Shown here one piece after another: positions 22,721 through 35,525 of a stretch of DNA of 64,000 nucleotides. Origin of the DNA: Timema cristinae (Eukaryota; Arthropoda; Insecta; Phasmatodea; Timematidae); assembly GCA_039000515.1 (NCBI GenBank), contig JBCFYV010009882.1, positions 49,453,118-49,517,117 of the forward strand, in the 5' to 3' direction. Position 1 is the first letter of the stretch. The number at the start of each line of letters is the position of its first letter. The notes under the pieces were generated by a model. The model saw nothing but the letters and a program-made list of their open reading frames with translations. It did not search any database and was not told where the DNA came from. Both the position numbers and the translations under genes were made by a program.

Positions 22721-22937
22721 CTAAATGATCACCAGGGTTTTGTTATTTAAGAATAAGTTAGGTTTAAGTGTTTCTTCTAGTTCCATACCCTCATACTCAC
22801 TACCACCATTACCTCATTTCATCAGGACATGGAAAAAGCTTTCACAGAAAGAATGTACGATTAGCATATTCGGGCGTCCCCTGGGCATCGATTCATTAGT
22901 ACTGGATAATCTTTTCACTACTGGGTTACGAGTGTTG

Positions 22938-23429
22938 CTGGGGTTTCCCCTGTTGCCCCAACCTCCCCACTTGCCAATAGAGTCATTGACAAGTAGTGGG
23001 AAGTTTTGGCTGATTTGATATGCAAGTTACAGGCTGTTTTCACAGACCCTTATCCTCGTTGTATGAACTTAACATTAAATGACTTGGTACCTATGATTTA
23101 ATCGTACAAAGTACACGGTTTGAGTTGTTTTGTAGCCCGACACAAGATATCCACCTTGACAGAAGCGTCAAGCTAGGTCACCTGTGAAAGGGCTGTATTG
23201 CTTTGTGAGTTACAGGCAGCATACGCTAGCCCTTATCCTCATGGAATGAGGGTGAAACAATGAATTTGTGAAAATATATATCTAATGAAAGATGGGATTG
23301 ATTGATTGTGAGTTTGTGATGATTATCTGAAAAGGAAACACATGTTTGGTTAGTCAAAATATACACTTGATGAAGGATGAAATTGAATGTGAAGGTGTGA
23401 GTGATATTGCTCCTTCCTCTTATCCCTCT
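22938..23429 (-). repeat. Jockey 3' UTR with internal direct repeats
   Basis: Two diverged ~183-bp-spaced repeats are visible (agttacaggctgttttcaca near 23025; agttacaggcagcatacgct near 23207), both followed by cccttatcctc. A second pair (aatgaaagatgggattgatt near 23283; gatgaaggatgaaattgaat near 23368) has an ~85-bp spacing. Repeats of this sort are common in LINE 3' UTRs. The assignment to the element depends on the tentative 3' boundary. Confidence 0.55.
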
Positions 23430-26110
23430 CTATTCCAGCCTTGGGCGTTTGTATGGTCTTTGGTCGTGAGGATTGTAGTTACCAAGTGCACGTATCAATG
23501 GATTCTTGTGTGCTACACTTTGTGTGTAGAATTTTTCTCTTCTTTCTTTGAATATCACATCGAGTGTTTTGCTCTTGGTTAGTTCATGTAAGTGGTCTAT
23601 TCTTGTTCTAATGTCTGTTCCGGTTATGAGTCTTAGTATCTTGTTCTGCACTGTTTGTAACTTCTTGATGTGTGTTTTGGCTGCGTATCCCCAACCTACG
23701 CAGCCGTAGAGGATGATGGGCTGGATTATACATTTGTAAATGGTTATCTTGGATTGCTGACTCAGTTGACGCCCTTTGAAGAGAGGGTAAAGCTGTATGA
23801 AAAGCGCAGTTGGAGTTTTATTTGTTCTGTCGATATGTTTCGCCCAGGTGAGCTTCCTATCGATGGTTATTCCAAGGTATTTGGCTTCGTTTTCGAATGG
23901 TATGTCCTCTTGAAAAATAGTGAAGTTCTCAGGTGGTAATTGTCTCCTTTTTGCCACTACCATAGCCGTGGACTTCGCAGTATTGACTTTCACTCGCCAT
24001 TTTGTGAGCCAGGTCTCTAGTGTTGTTAGGTATCGTTGTAGTGCTAGTGTCGCGTAGTATATATTTCGGTCTCTTGTGTAAATTAGTGTATCGTCCGCGA
24101 ATAATCTCACTGTCATTTTAGGGTGTGTTGTTATATCAGAATCATAAAGATTGAATAGGTAGGGAGCCAAGACCGACCCTTGCGGTACCCCTGATTTTAC
24201 CTGCACCCTTTCGGAAAGCGAGCCCCAATAGCGACCTGAAACTCTCTGTCTTCTAAGTAACTTTTTATGAGTATTATGTCTCTTGGTGGGAAGTCGTATT
24301 GTATCAGTTTGTATAGTAGTCCATAGTGCCACACCTTATCAAAGGCCTTCTCGACGTCCAAGAATATGGCAAGCAGGTATTCACGTTTGTTGATGCTATC
24401 CGTGGCATCCTCTATGACGTTTAGTACAGGATGGATTGTGGAGTGATGTTTCTTGAAGCCAAACTGTATATCGGGGATTATTTAGTTCATCTCTGTGTGT
24501 TGTTGCAGTCTATTTAGTATCAGGGATTCATAAAGTTTACCGGTTGTATTGAGCAGGCTGAGTGGTCGTCTGTTCTGTGGGAAGATGATATTTTTGCCCG
24601 GTTTCGGGATGCTTATGACTTTGGCCCTTTTCCAAAATTTCGGGAAGTAGTGTAGTTTAAGGGTCGTGTTAATTATTTGGGTAAGCAGTGCTGTCGCATT
24701 GTGAGGTAGGTGTTTTAACTCTTCACTCTTGATGCCGTCTTTACCCGGTGCCTTATTTGACCGAAGATCTTCGATAGCTTGTTGAAGTTCCTCTACTGTG
24801 ATAGGGGCTGGTATGTCGGCTATTTGTCTGTCAAAGTAGGCGTTTACCCCCCTGATAATGTCTCTGTTTAAGTCTTCTTCCTGCACTGGATTGGGTCTGA
24901 ATTGTTGTTCTAGTGTCGCCGCTATCGTGTTGGCCTTGTCGTTGTTAGTATAGGCCATCCCTTGCTGCCCATGTATGGCTGGAGTTCCCGCTCTTCTCGC
25001 AGTTCCTTTTAAAATTTTTGTCAAAGTCCATGGTTTCTGTTGGTTGGTTGTAGTGTCTGTGACAAAGTCGTTCCATCTGGTTCTTCTAATGTTGTTGACA
25101 GTCCTTCTAACCTGCGCCTTTAGTCTGTTGTATCTAGTTCTTTCTATTGGAGTTCGTAGCCTCTGCCAATCCCTACGTGCTTCTCTTTTTTGCGCTATCA
25201 GGAGGTTGAGGTCGGGCTGGTCAATCCTTACGTTTTGCTGTTTTCAGGAGGTCACTGTGTTTTGTTTGTAAGCTTCTTGTATTGTATTTGTTAGTATGTC
25301 AATGGCAGCGTCAACGTCCTCTTCTGTTTCTATTTCTAGGTTTTCTGGTACGGTTTCCTGAAGGTCCGCTTTGAACTTCTTCCAGTCAGTTGTCTTTGTA
25401 CTCGGTCTGTGCCAGTTGGTTTGATGTTCCGTGTCGATGTCCCATTCGCAGAATACCGGGTTGTGGTCGGAATCGAGCTCTTGTAATACCGTTAAGGTTT
25501 CCTATGTTATTTCTAAGTTAGTAAGTATTATGTCCAGGACGTCTGGTCTATGAAGGTGATTGCCCGGATAAAAAGTCGGTGAGTCTGGGGCTATTATGTT
25601 GTAGTCTGCCTCTGTTGCGTGCTCTTCTAGTATTCGCCCATTTCTATTGGTCAGCCTGCTGTTCCATAGTGTATTTTTGCTGTTAAGATCTCCCCCTATT
25701 AGGAAGTAGTTATCTGCAGTAACGTTATCCAGGTAAGTTTTGAGTAGTATCTTGGTTGGAGGGTTGTAGGTGGCCACGAAGTTTATGTGTCCGTTTTTGG
25801 TATTTACAGTTACCGATGTGGCCTCCAGGTTTTCTGAGTCTTCGATGTTGTTTCTATAGTGTGGTAGGTAGCTTTTTATGAAGAGTGCTGTACCCCCTCT
25901 CTGGTTTACCCTGTCTGTCCTGTATATATTATACCCTGTTGTAGTAAGCCGTTTGTCTGGTCTTAGGTGGGTCTCGCATACGAGCGCCAGGTCTATTCCA
26001 TATGTTTGAAGTAAGTCTTAGAATTCCTGTTGTTGTTGGAGTATTCTATTTGCGTTCCAAATAAGTATTCCGAGTGTGTTTTCTTCTATTATTTGTGGTT
26101 TAGTCGTCAT
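23430..26110 (-). pseudogene. Jockey ORF2 (endonuclease-reverse transcriptase)
   Basis: The likely start is ATG at 26108-26110. It overlaps the ORF1 stop (ATGACGACTAA), which suggests coupled translation. The frame is broken by TAA at 26018-26020 (codon 31), TAG at 25502-25504, shifts near 25200 and 25260, TAA at 24482-24484 and a shift near 24240-24330. Endonuclease traces include GGDLNSKNTLW and DSDHNP (about 25458-25475), the APE-type catalytic motifs. Reverse transcriptase traces are NKAPGKDGI, FLDVEKAFDKVWH, GVPQGSVLAPYLFNLY and the catalytic FADD (24090-24101). After RT it reaches ILYGCVGWGYA, then a C-terminal region ending at 23430. No RNase H domain was recognised, as is usual in Jockey. 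The catalytic residues seen are intact; the frame is not. Confidence 0.9.
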
Positions 26111-27488
26111 TGGAGCTGAAGTAGAAGTCAGTCACTGCTTCAATGATGACCATGAGCTTTGTCAATTTGTCAGGTGCCTGGTTGATTTTCGTTAAGTAAT
26201 TTTTGACGTTGTTCAGAAATCCGCATATGTTTAATTCTTTGAGTATCAAAATTATATCCTTTAGGTCAAATGAAGTATTTTGTTCTTGGTCCTTCTCTCT
26301 AGGTTTTTGCAGGCCGTCCCGTTTGTTTACTAAGATATCTCTATATGAGCGTGCAGAATTGATGTTGTGTGTTGTTGAAGTAGTCCTGGTTGCTAGTGGG
26401 GGGAAGTCAATTTTTGATGGTGTGGTGGCTGGCTTGATTTCTGTTTTTTGTCTTAGTTCTATCTTTTTTTCCATCACTTTCTGATACTCCGGGCATTTCA
26501 AGTAGTTGGCAGTGTGGTTCCCTCGGCAATTTGTACATTTAGCAGGTGTTGTGTTATCTTTCTTCGGGCAGTCTGTGGTCAAGTGGGGGGCCAGGCATTT
26601 GACGCACCTTGGATTATTGGCACAATTGTTCTTTGAGTGGCCAAATCTCTGGCATCTATGGCATTGAAGTATGTAATTTTGGGATTGGATGTAATGTTCT
26701 ATTTTTACTCTAGTTTGGTTAATGTAGTTCTCTTGGAAAATTTTGAAGTTGTTGTCAGTCCTTGTAAGTGTACATATAAAAATTGGCAAGAGTTTGATAA
26801 CGTCTTGCGAGTCGGTTTCTGTTTGCGCCCTTGATTTGAACTGTCTTACATCTGTCGCTGTGTAGCCCATCTCCTGTAGTTCATCTTTGACTTCATCCGT
26901 AGACACGTTGGGTGGAAGCCCTTTTACAACTATTTTCAATGGTTTATCCCTTGGGAGAGTGAAGTTGTGATATTATTGGCCTGTCTGTTTCAGGTATGTT
27001 TGGAGGGTTTTGAAGTCCTCCAGGGATGCTACATGTAGTTTGAGCCCGTCTTGAATGTATAATATTTTGTAAGTCCCAGTCGTAATTTCCTTAATCTTTT
27101 TTGCTATTTTGGAGTAGTTCGCACTCCCTTTAAGTACAATTGGTGGAATTTTTTGTTTGGATATTGGTATATCTGTGGTAACTGTATGTGGTGAGTCTGA
27201 GGTTTCCATAGCTTGGTCATTGATTGTGAGCATCTCAAATTTATTGGTCACTTTTATGGATTTTGCAGGTACGTCATCTTTTGGCTTGAAAAGTAGCTTC
27301 CTCTTTAGGACCGTTGCGTCTGTAAATTCTGCATTCTCAGTGTCATTGTCAGTGGTATCGATGTCCACGTCTTCTTCGTCTAGGTTCCTTGCCCAGTCCT
27401 GTGATTGTTGTCTTTTTTTAAGCTGTCCTCGTGCTTGATCAGTTAGCTTGTCCATGGTTTTTGTTGTTGGCCCTAAAAGGGCCGACAA
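26100..27488 (-). pseudogene. Jockey ORF1 (gag-like nucleic-acid-binding protein)
   Basis: The reading frame runs from ATG at 27488 to TAA at 26100-26102, 462 codons, broken by a single in-frame TAA at 26973-26975 (codon 172). The N-terminal part is charged and low-complexity (DEEDVDIDTTDND). The central part (LKIVVKGLPPNVSTDEVKDE) resembles the RRM-like domain preceding zinc knuckles in Jockey ORF1. Three zinc knuckles follow at residues ~276-330: CHRCQRFGHSKNNC (classic CCHC), CVKCLAPHLTTDC and CTNCRGNHTANYLKC. Known ORF1 proteins bind element RNA and chaperone it in RNPs. One stop in 462 codons suggests fairly recent death. The ORF2 start overlaps its stop. Confidence 0.88.
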
Positions 27489-27772
27489 CAGTTTAGTCGG
27501 TTTATATCGCTATGTATGTCTTTGTTTAGTCACTCTTACCAGATTGTGGTATGACCACTAGTAGAATGCTCACCCTTCAAGCGATGTCCGTTGGGAATCG
27601 AAGAATATTTCCAAGAATAAGCTCGTCGGTCCATCCGTAAATGAAAACACTCACGCAACCGTCCGTCCCGTTTGACTCGTTAAACAACGTCGTAGAGTAG
27701 ATAAACTCGTAAAGAAAACACGTCCGTCACGTAGTACGTCCGTGAAACGAATCCAGCGGGTTACGAGTGTTG

Positions 27773-28711
27773 TAGCCCAGACGCGCAATATATATGATCT
27801 ACTTTGGGGATATTAGCCAGCTTTCTTAGAAACTACTTTTAATACATAGAAGTATATTTTATTGAGGCAACACTAATAATATTTAACTCTGTTATTAGTG
27901 TTATTTACAATATCTTTCAAAAGTGACAGCTGAAGATAACATGATTTGATATCTAAATAAGTGAAAATGTATATAATATTTTTTATAACCGTCAATAAAA
28001 ACCCTTCCTATGAAACTTAGACTGTACTGTACATTCTGATGTTATGTTGCAGTAAATAAATGCCATGAGTTGGTTGGACTAACAAGAAGCTGCAAATGGG
28101 GGCTTGGAAGATGAACTCACGTACTGAAGGGGCTGCCTAGTGAACTTTGGATTCATAGTTCGATTCGTCTATGCAAATAAGATTGATTATTTTATGTTAA
28201 GTGATAAAATAAATATAAATGTTTACTTTTGTGTGGCTGCTACTACGCTTTAAAACATAAATAGTAAAGGAAATACGTTTTGTCTGATTTTCATTTAAAT
28301 TTTACTTGAATGCTAGCTGGACAGAAAGCAGTCTAATTTTTTGATTGCACCCTTTTTTGTGTAATCATCAAAAAAGACTGTGTTCACACCTAGTAAACTG
28401 ACCTTAAAATGCATTTCTAATAAAATACCTAGGTAGAATCAAATACATTTTTAAAGATGTTGTTAAAATAAAATTTTCTGCCCCAAAAAAAAAATTGCAT
28501 TTAATATCTACAGTACACTCCGTTTACCCTAAGAGGAATCAAGCTAACCTTGCTTGTTTCCACTAGAACATAGCTTAGAATGAATGGGCCAAAGTGGGAT
28601 ACGTCAATGAATGACTGCTACCTTACAGTGTAAACGAGGTCTACAAGTCTACGACCGTAATCCTCTCCTGGTATTTATACAATCTATATATTTAACTTGT
28701 ATTAGTCGAAT
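27773..28711. other. AT-rich stretch, nothing firmly recognised
   Basis: No gene is seen. A faint tRNA-like stretch near 28115-28180 (ggattcatagttcgattcg) is too weak to call. The rest is AT-rich. Confidence 0.4.
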
Positions 28712-29008
28712 TAGGTTGTCTTGCGGGTAAAGTGCTCGCCTCAGGACCATCTGTTCGTGGGTTCAAACTCAACTGGGGTTGACGGATTTTTATTGAATGA
28801 TAAAAATCCATTGTACAACTTCTTTTATTGAGGAAGTGAAACCGTCGGTCCCATGTAAATTGTAGCATGTAAAAGAATCCCGGATGGTATATGAAAATAT
28901 CTTTCCTGGTAAAATTTAAAGGCCCTTCTGATCTCGCTCATAAAAATTCTCGTGTGATAATTTAATGATCCTGTTCAGAAAGTGCACCTTAACTACCTCA
29001 AATAAATA
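28712..29008 (+). mobile_element. SINE family C, near full-length
   Basis: An A-box-like stretch (ttgtcttgcgggtaaagtgc) and a B-box (gttcgtgggttcaaactcaa) are followed by a body (ggttgacggatttttattga, gtcggtcccatgtaaattgt) and the 3' end (cagaaagtgcaccttaacta). It matches the copy at 18686-18992 through its length. It ends near an AAATAAATAAATA run. Confidence 0.8.
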
Positions 29009-31635
29009 AATATTTATCTTGTGTAACCTAGCCCTAGCAAAGTAATCACCTTTACAACTAGCAACTTGTAAGAGGCCCGCGATACATTTTGAATATATAT
29101 CTGTTAAGTATCAATCTGCTAACGATTTCAAACAATCAAGATTCAACATTAATTAATGAAAACAGAATGCTTCTAAGTGAGAGGTGATCCTGGGTATTTT
29201 ATGGTCAGTATTGTTACGTTAAGCCAATATATTTTATGAGGCTGAAGATATTTTATAGTAGATTATTTACTAAAAAACCTTCCTCAAGGTTTTAAAAATG
29301 TTTAAGACAGTATATGAGAATTGTTTTCAATAGAGGTTTAATGGTATGAAATGTTTATTTTTAATTGTCATTTTAACTAAGCTTCTCAATATCTCTTCGG
29401 GTTATTCATAGCTTACACTAGTTAATTTAATATATAGGAGTTGAAGGGTAAAATTAAAGGCTATTGCCTAGAGAGAGAGATGATGGAAAATCACATACCT
29501 ACATGTGGAACACAAAATTTAATGTTTCTGGTTCTGGATACAAAGTTGGAATTCTAATTTTAGTTTGTTAAATTTATATATTTAATATCTATTTGGGTTC
29601 ATTCAACTTATAGCATACAATGTAATGGGTACGAGTTTAGAACACATTGTTTAAGGGATCTATAGTCTAACAGAACATTTTGAGAATGTATTACAAATAT
29701 TTAGAGGCTAGAAGTTTAAACCTTAAAAAAATGTTGTTGCGGTAAAAAGCAGTTAAGATTTTCTTTGATTGATATTGTCATGTCTCAAAATTTGTAGGCT
29801 ATAGCTATGTTTATTACTAGTTTTTAATTGAGGAATTTTATGTAAAAAGGGCCCATTTCTAAAAATTATGTTTTGAGAAAACGGTGCTTAAAGATTTACG
29901 ATATATGCTACATTTATAATAATGGTTTAATACGATTTTGAGACATGTCTTAGTACTGCCTATCAAAATTAAATTCATTATAATTAATATTACTATTATG
30001 ACATCAATATATGTATTTTTACACTAACATTTTTATATAATAACTTAAAAAAAGAGGTATCTAAAACTACTTTTTACTGGAAAAAATAGTATATTGGAAT
30101 AAGAAAATATGTAACACAATAATTATAATAGAACAACGTTGGTATATATGTCTTCAGCTGCAGTCTCTTTTTTTTATTAATTAGATAATAATTATAGGAC
30201 TTCGTTTAGTACCTTAGGAGCAAATAGTTTAAATTATATTTAACAGTCATACGATCAAAGAAACAAATAGAACCATTGTATATTTAATGTACCATTCCAA
30301 ACGTACGGTAGGCCTACATTATCATGGCTTAAAGTATTTAAAGACAGAAAAAGGTTAATGAGGAGGGTTCATGCATAGGTTACAGGGGATACTAAACAGT
30401 GTTTTTTTTTGCATTTAGAGAATAATTGATACTCTCTTACTTTGATACTAGAACAATTATATGTATACATTTCGTTCGTATTTAAAGGAAAGGAAATTCG
30501 TTCGATCACTTAAAATTATTGGCTCCATTGCAATAATTTAAAAAATTCTAAAAAAGTATGGCGAATTTGAATCCTCATTGTACCTATAATTTTATATAAT
30601 TGTTTCAAAGCATTAAAAAAATGTACATTTTAAAGTATTACATGAAGGCCAAAAACATTAATTTAACAAAATATTACAAATAATGTATTTGTTCATTTGA
30701 TCTGTGAATAACAAATAGTTTAGTTTCTTTGGAAATTCTAGCCATTTTAATATCACATAATAGATAACTGTTTCTATATAAGTAGAGAGTAATTATAATT
30801 TTTCGCTTTAACCTTAAATAAAGTAAAATAAATAATAATAATATATCTACATGATTTAGTAAATAAAGTAAATATTCAAAAACGTATTCTTGCATTTTAT
30901 CATCTTTCATGTTCACAGTATTTAGATCAAGACAAAGCCTATGTATTAGAATAATTTTATACTCGTGAGTATGATTTTATAATTTTAAGATTGTAAATAG
31001 CTTATAACTAGCATAAAATAGAATAACTAGCATAAACTTGAGTTCATGCTATTAATAATACCGAGAAGGAAATAGTTTCAGAATAAAATTGGGTGTGTGT
31101 CTATTATGAAGTTATTTCAAACTGGTTCTAAATTACAATTTAATTTTTAGCATACATTATAGCTCATTAAAACATATCTAATAAGCTTAAAGGATTTAAT
31201 TTATATATTCGCCTGAGTAAAAATACAAGTCCTAGAGCTTAAACTTGTTGATATGTAGCTAATATTTTCAAATATTTTATTAAAAAGAAATATTTATGTG
31301 GCACACAATATTTTAATGATTATCACTGTAAGAATTATCTGTATAAAGTATTTGGTTGTAAGCTCCATTATAAAACCAAATAAAGTCTTAACTAAATTTA
31401 CAAATATGAACTACCACTTTAGCAAACATCATACGTTTAAACTATTGAACACATGAAATATTAGCCAAAATTAATTTAAAATATATTTTTTGTTTCAAAT
31501 AGATTAAAGATAATGAACTGAAACGATTTTGCATATATTTATTTTAAAAATAGCCTAACATTCAAGGTTGCTTTTAAATACTATAAGATTTGGTTTTGTT
31601 AAATGACTTTTTTTCATTTCGGTCAAACAGGTTAT
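29009..31635. other. AT-rich stretch without recognised gene
   Basis: About 2.6 kb of AT-rich DNA with no ORF of note and no recognised element. The 80-codon minus ORF at 30674-30916 shows only AT-driven residues and no domain. Confidence 0.45.
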
Positions 31636-31639
31636 CCAA

Positions 31640-31815
31640 ATACTAGGGATGAATGATAGCAGAATCTTTAGGGAATGTAATTACATTTGAGTTTAAGGAG
31701 AGTGGGAAACCATTCAGAAAAAACACTTTGAAACAACCAGCCAGGATTCGAGTCTTGATCTCCACGTCATTGGCAAACCAGAACAGGGGATTTTGTGTCA
31801 CTTCACGGACCCACT
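31640..31815 (-). mobile_element. old family A-like SINE, partial
   Basis: On the minus strand: a B-box-like stretch (aagactcgaatcctggctgg), then the body (tggtttcccactctcctt). The region toward 31640 contains a degraded tail. No target duplication was found. Confidence 0.5.
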
Positions 31816-34195
31816 GGTGCGGGTAAATGCAGTGACTACATTTTAATTTACTCTCACTCGTTCTATCTATCTACAACCTAAATCCCAAAGTGAAGATTTT
31901 TTTCATTGCATTTTAGTACTCGTTAATACATTAATCACTCTGATGGAGTATAAATGAGGAAGGTGAATTATTTTTGAAAACTAACTCACTTTTATATTGA
32001 AAGAATGAGATACCTTTAATAAAAATAGCTCTTAGTATACCAGATTGGATTCTGTCCACGAACTAATCATTCCCAGCATTCCACTCTAACACGGGAGCTA
32101 CTAATTACTCAATGCGAGCATTGATGTTGGTGTTTGAACAAAATATCTGGCCACAAGTTGAAATTATACTAATTTAGCTCTGATTATTTGAGTTAAAATT
32201 TAAAAAATTGCTGGCATTTCGCAACTATTTAAAATTTTCTATTCAAGTTTCAACCAAAATGGCTGTATACTTTCCCAAACTATCGACCCAAACAGACTTT
32301 AACCATTTTCTAATCCACATGATGGCTACAAATCTTTTATGGTTCCCTACTAGTGTTTTTTTCTGTTATTTTACTGCATGTTGGTTTTATCTTTCCAGAT
32401 ATCACAGACGTGATAGTTTGGCGATAAAGATAAGTAGTTGATACTTTAATCTTATAATATTTTTTCTTCTAGGTCCATTTGAGGATTGAGGTTGGTCTCA
32501 AAATAGGTAATGGCAGAATGAAAGCGTTTTCCCTAAAATTGTAAAATCTGATCAATCTCCTCTGGAATAATGATATTCCTTTAGAGTTTACAGCAAGACT
32601 TTAATTTTCTTCTGGGAATATCCCTTTGCTCCTCTCCTGGATATAATACTCCACAAACCCATGGCCACTTGGCCATTATAGATATCCTATCACGTATGAA
32701 TTCAAAATTGAAATAGATGATAGTCATTAAATGTCCATAAAGCAAGTTTAAGGGAGTAAATAGACACGGCGTAATCTGTTCATTAATAGTGATCAAAAAT
32801 TTATTTCAAAATCCAATGAATTAGCTTACTAAGTTTTATCATGTTGGCACCAATCAAGAAGCGTTTCAGGTGTTGACATAAGGCAAGCCTATTATATGAA
32901 TGGTCCATCTTTCTCATGGATACCAGTATGGGCATGGTAGCAAGGATGTGGTCTGCTGACATTATACAAAAACAACAGAAAATTCTAAATAATTATTATT
33001 TAGAATTTTCTGTTGTGGCTTTTAAGGTTCAAATACCCCAAGTAGTAGGGCCAATATATTTTATAATTAATATTTAAGATTTTTAAGTTTCTGTCATTGT
33101 TAATAATTAAGCTGTTGAATCAGACTATAGAATGAACCAAAATGGTATTTTCTTTTTGAAAATGTTTAATTTTGGATCAAGAAAGGCCAATGTCTTGTTT
33201 GAGCTTTCTTACGTTTAAAGATTAGATAATTAAATTCATTGGTTTATTGGAATGATATTTTTTCTTGAGCTCTCCTGGAAAATTACTATGATTTTGTTAT
33301 ATACATGTATTAAACAATAGTATAACTAAATCATACTAGAATCAGTGTATGTAATACATTTTATTATTAGTAATATACATTTTAGAAGCAAATAATTTAA
33401 ATATATTGTTTATATCATTTTGATATTCAATATATTTTAAATTAGTTTTGTATTACAAAATATTTAGGACGGAAATACTACAATATAAACATATAAATAT
33501 ATCAAGATAAATATATTAAGAATATGCATGATAAATTATTTGTGTAATTTTTCTTCTTTTTACAAATCATTAGACCTACATACCTTCGTCAAACTACAAC
33601 TACTAATGATTTAAGAATATAAGATGAGTAAAGGGAATTCTTAGAAAAGCGCCTTGCATAAGCCTTGAAACTAAATAGTTAAACCAGACTACAATTACAA
33701 GGCTAAAATCGGCCCAGTGTAAATTTTCCTAATCTAAGTCTAACCATGATTGCCAGGACCAGAGTGTGGTTAGTAATTAGTACAAACCACACAGGTAGTT
33801 GGTTAGATTATATCTTTTATATCTATATACTTTATAAAATTTATCATTAAAATTTGAAGTTTCTTTTGTCTATTACTAAATTTGTATAGTAATTTAAATA
33901 CTCAATTAGCCAAGTAGTTTAAGGCGTTGAACTCTTGGATATATTTTTTTTAATATTCAAACTATTTTGTTTCAAATTGAAATATTTAGATTATTTTAAG
34001 TGATTAACAAGATGATGGGTTGGTTTTTCTGAGGAAAGTCCACCCAAGGGTAGTTTACTGAAAGCATAATATTGAATATTTTGTTACAAGCTATAATATA
34101 TTATGAGAAAGTTTCTAAGATTGTGACATACCATTTATTTGTTGAAATTTTCTATGATTTTAAAAATAACCTCTTTTTTAAATTTGGTCTTACTT
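31816..34195. other. AT-rich stretch with one palindrome
   Basis: No gene is recognised. The only clear structure is the inverted repeat at 32972-33016, listed separately. Short ORFs such as 32208-32441 lack domains. Confidence 0.45.
32972..33016. repeat. inverted repeat, 19-bp perfect arms
   Basis: acaacagaaaattctaaat is followed by a 7-nt spacer and its exact reverse complement. A long hairpin is possible. No terminator or known element signature accompanies it. Confidence 0.92.
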
Positions 34196-34199
34196 TTAT

Positions 34200-34345
34200 T
34201 TTAAATCATTTAACAAACCCAGAACAAGCATGGGGAGAGAATAATCAACTTAATAATTCACATTTTAAAAACTATTCCTCTTGCAACCCACCGGGGGAAT
34301 CGAACCTCAATTTCTTCGTCCTCTAATATTCTCGTAATTGGTGGT
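34200..34345 (-). mobile_element. probable SINE remnant
   Basis: The minus strand carries aattgaggttcgattccccc, a B-box-like motif, in a context like the degraded family A SINEs. Both ends are unclear. Confidence 0.35.
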
Positions 34346-35048
34346 AAAGTGAAATGTTGGGATAACACATTTTACATAATTTCCATTAAGGAGGTAGTAA
34401 AGCCTTTCAACAACGTGAACTATGACATTTTTTAAACATTTAACAAACAAACTTTAGATCGAATTGTGATTTTTGCCTCTTATATGTTTTATTTATAAGC
34501 AAAATATCCAAAACGCACATTAGGTGAAATATTCAGCCTTTTGTGTTACCGGCATTTTTAAAATTTAATCTCACTTGTAAGCCCTTCACAATAAAGATGA
34601 TGTTGTTATCGTGTGTGCAGTATTCCTAATTTACTCTTCGAATAAGCTATGAAGGGTACCATTAAATGTTTTTTTTATTAATAGTTGATTAATTATTCCT
34701 TCTTTAATATAACTTTACAGTTTTACAACGTAGGCTATACAAAGTTCCAAGGAAAACAAAGTTAGTAACGTTCAACAGCTACATCATACTGACGTATTGA
34801 GCTATGATATCACCAAGCGCGTCTCTTCAAGACGGCAGTAGTCAGAGATGAAGTTCCTCAGGTTCACAATCCTGAGGAAAAAGTTGGACCAGATAAGTAA
34901 CGAGGAGGTGCGAAGGAAAGCTGGAATAGGGACATCTCTGCTGGGCCGAGGCAGCACATCTATACTTGGGTAGTAATGCACGGGATGAGGATCCAGCAAG
35001 ACAAGCCCGAGTGAAATTGGAAGAAATAAAACTTGCATATTTATGTAT

Positions 35049-35288
35049 TTTTTTAATTATTGCGTCTTACTGCCTGTTCAGGTTATAGGCATATTTTATA
35101 ATTACTTTAACGGAGTATGGAAAATTAAGGAAGAATTTTAGAGGTAATCTACTCACATTTGCCTAGAAAGAGAGAAAGGGAGAAACACCCTTAGTACACC
35201 AAATCGGGACTAGAACCCCAATCTTCCTACTTTCAGCAGTTCAGTCTAACACTAGAGTGACATCTTAGACCATTAGACCATTGAAGTG
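35049..35288 (-). mobile_element. family A-like SINE inside a LINE fragment
   Basis: On the minus strand from about 35288: a head (ttcaatggtctaatggtcta), a B-box-like stretch (ttggggttctagtcccgatt), the body and the shared tail (tataacctgaacaggcagta). The LINE translation resumes after 35288, so the SINE came later. The target duplication is not clear. Confidence 0.75.
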
Positions 35289-35458
35289 GGTAAGATGAAT
35301 AGTAGGAAGACCTAGAGCCCACTGGATGGACAGTGTCAAGATGGACATTGCATTTCGGGTAAGAACACTGTACGACGTCATGAAGAACAAGAAATACCTC
35401 AATAAGACGGTGTGGAGGAGGATCACCAACAGTACCAAAGAATAATAACTGCAACCCT

Positions 35459-35500
<42 letters not shown>

Positions 35501-35525
35501 ATGACGATGATGTGATGATGATGAG
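35459..35525. repeat. (GAT)n microsatellite, LINE tail
   Basis: A run of GAT/ATG triplets with minor interruptions (gattatgacgatgatgtgat). It directly follows the LINE C-terminal stop region and so is probably its 3' tail. Confidence 0.95.

Larger units (their letters stand above)
22938..27757 (-). mobile_element. Jockey-type non-LTR retrotransposon, nearly full length, dead
   Basis: On the minus strand it has a 5' UTR (27757-27489), ORF1 (gag-like) and ORF2 (endonuclease plus reverse transcriptase). A long 3' UTR (about 23429-22938) contains internal repeats. Candidate target duplications of 15 bp (gggttacgagtgttg) lie at 22923-22937 and 27758-27772. No poly-A tail is visible at the 3' boundary, so the boundary is tentative. 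ORF1 has one nonsense codon. ORF2 has several stops and frameshifts. The order ORF1-EN-RT and the ORF2 motifs support the Jockey group; the exact clade would need a tree. Confidence 0.85.

Noticed and set aside
23346..27438. Plus-strand ORFs across the Jockey element
   Set aside because: They are antisense shadows of the minus-strand ORF1 and ORF2, which carry the recognisable motifs.
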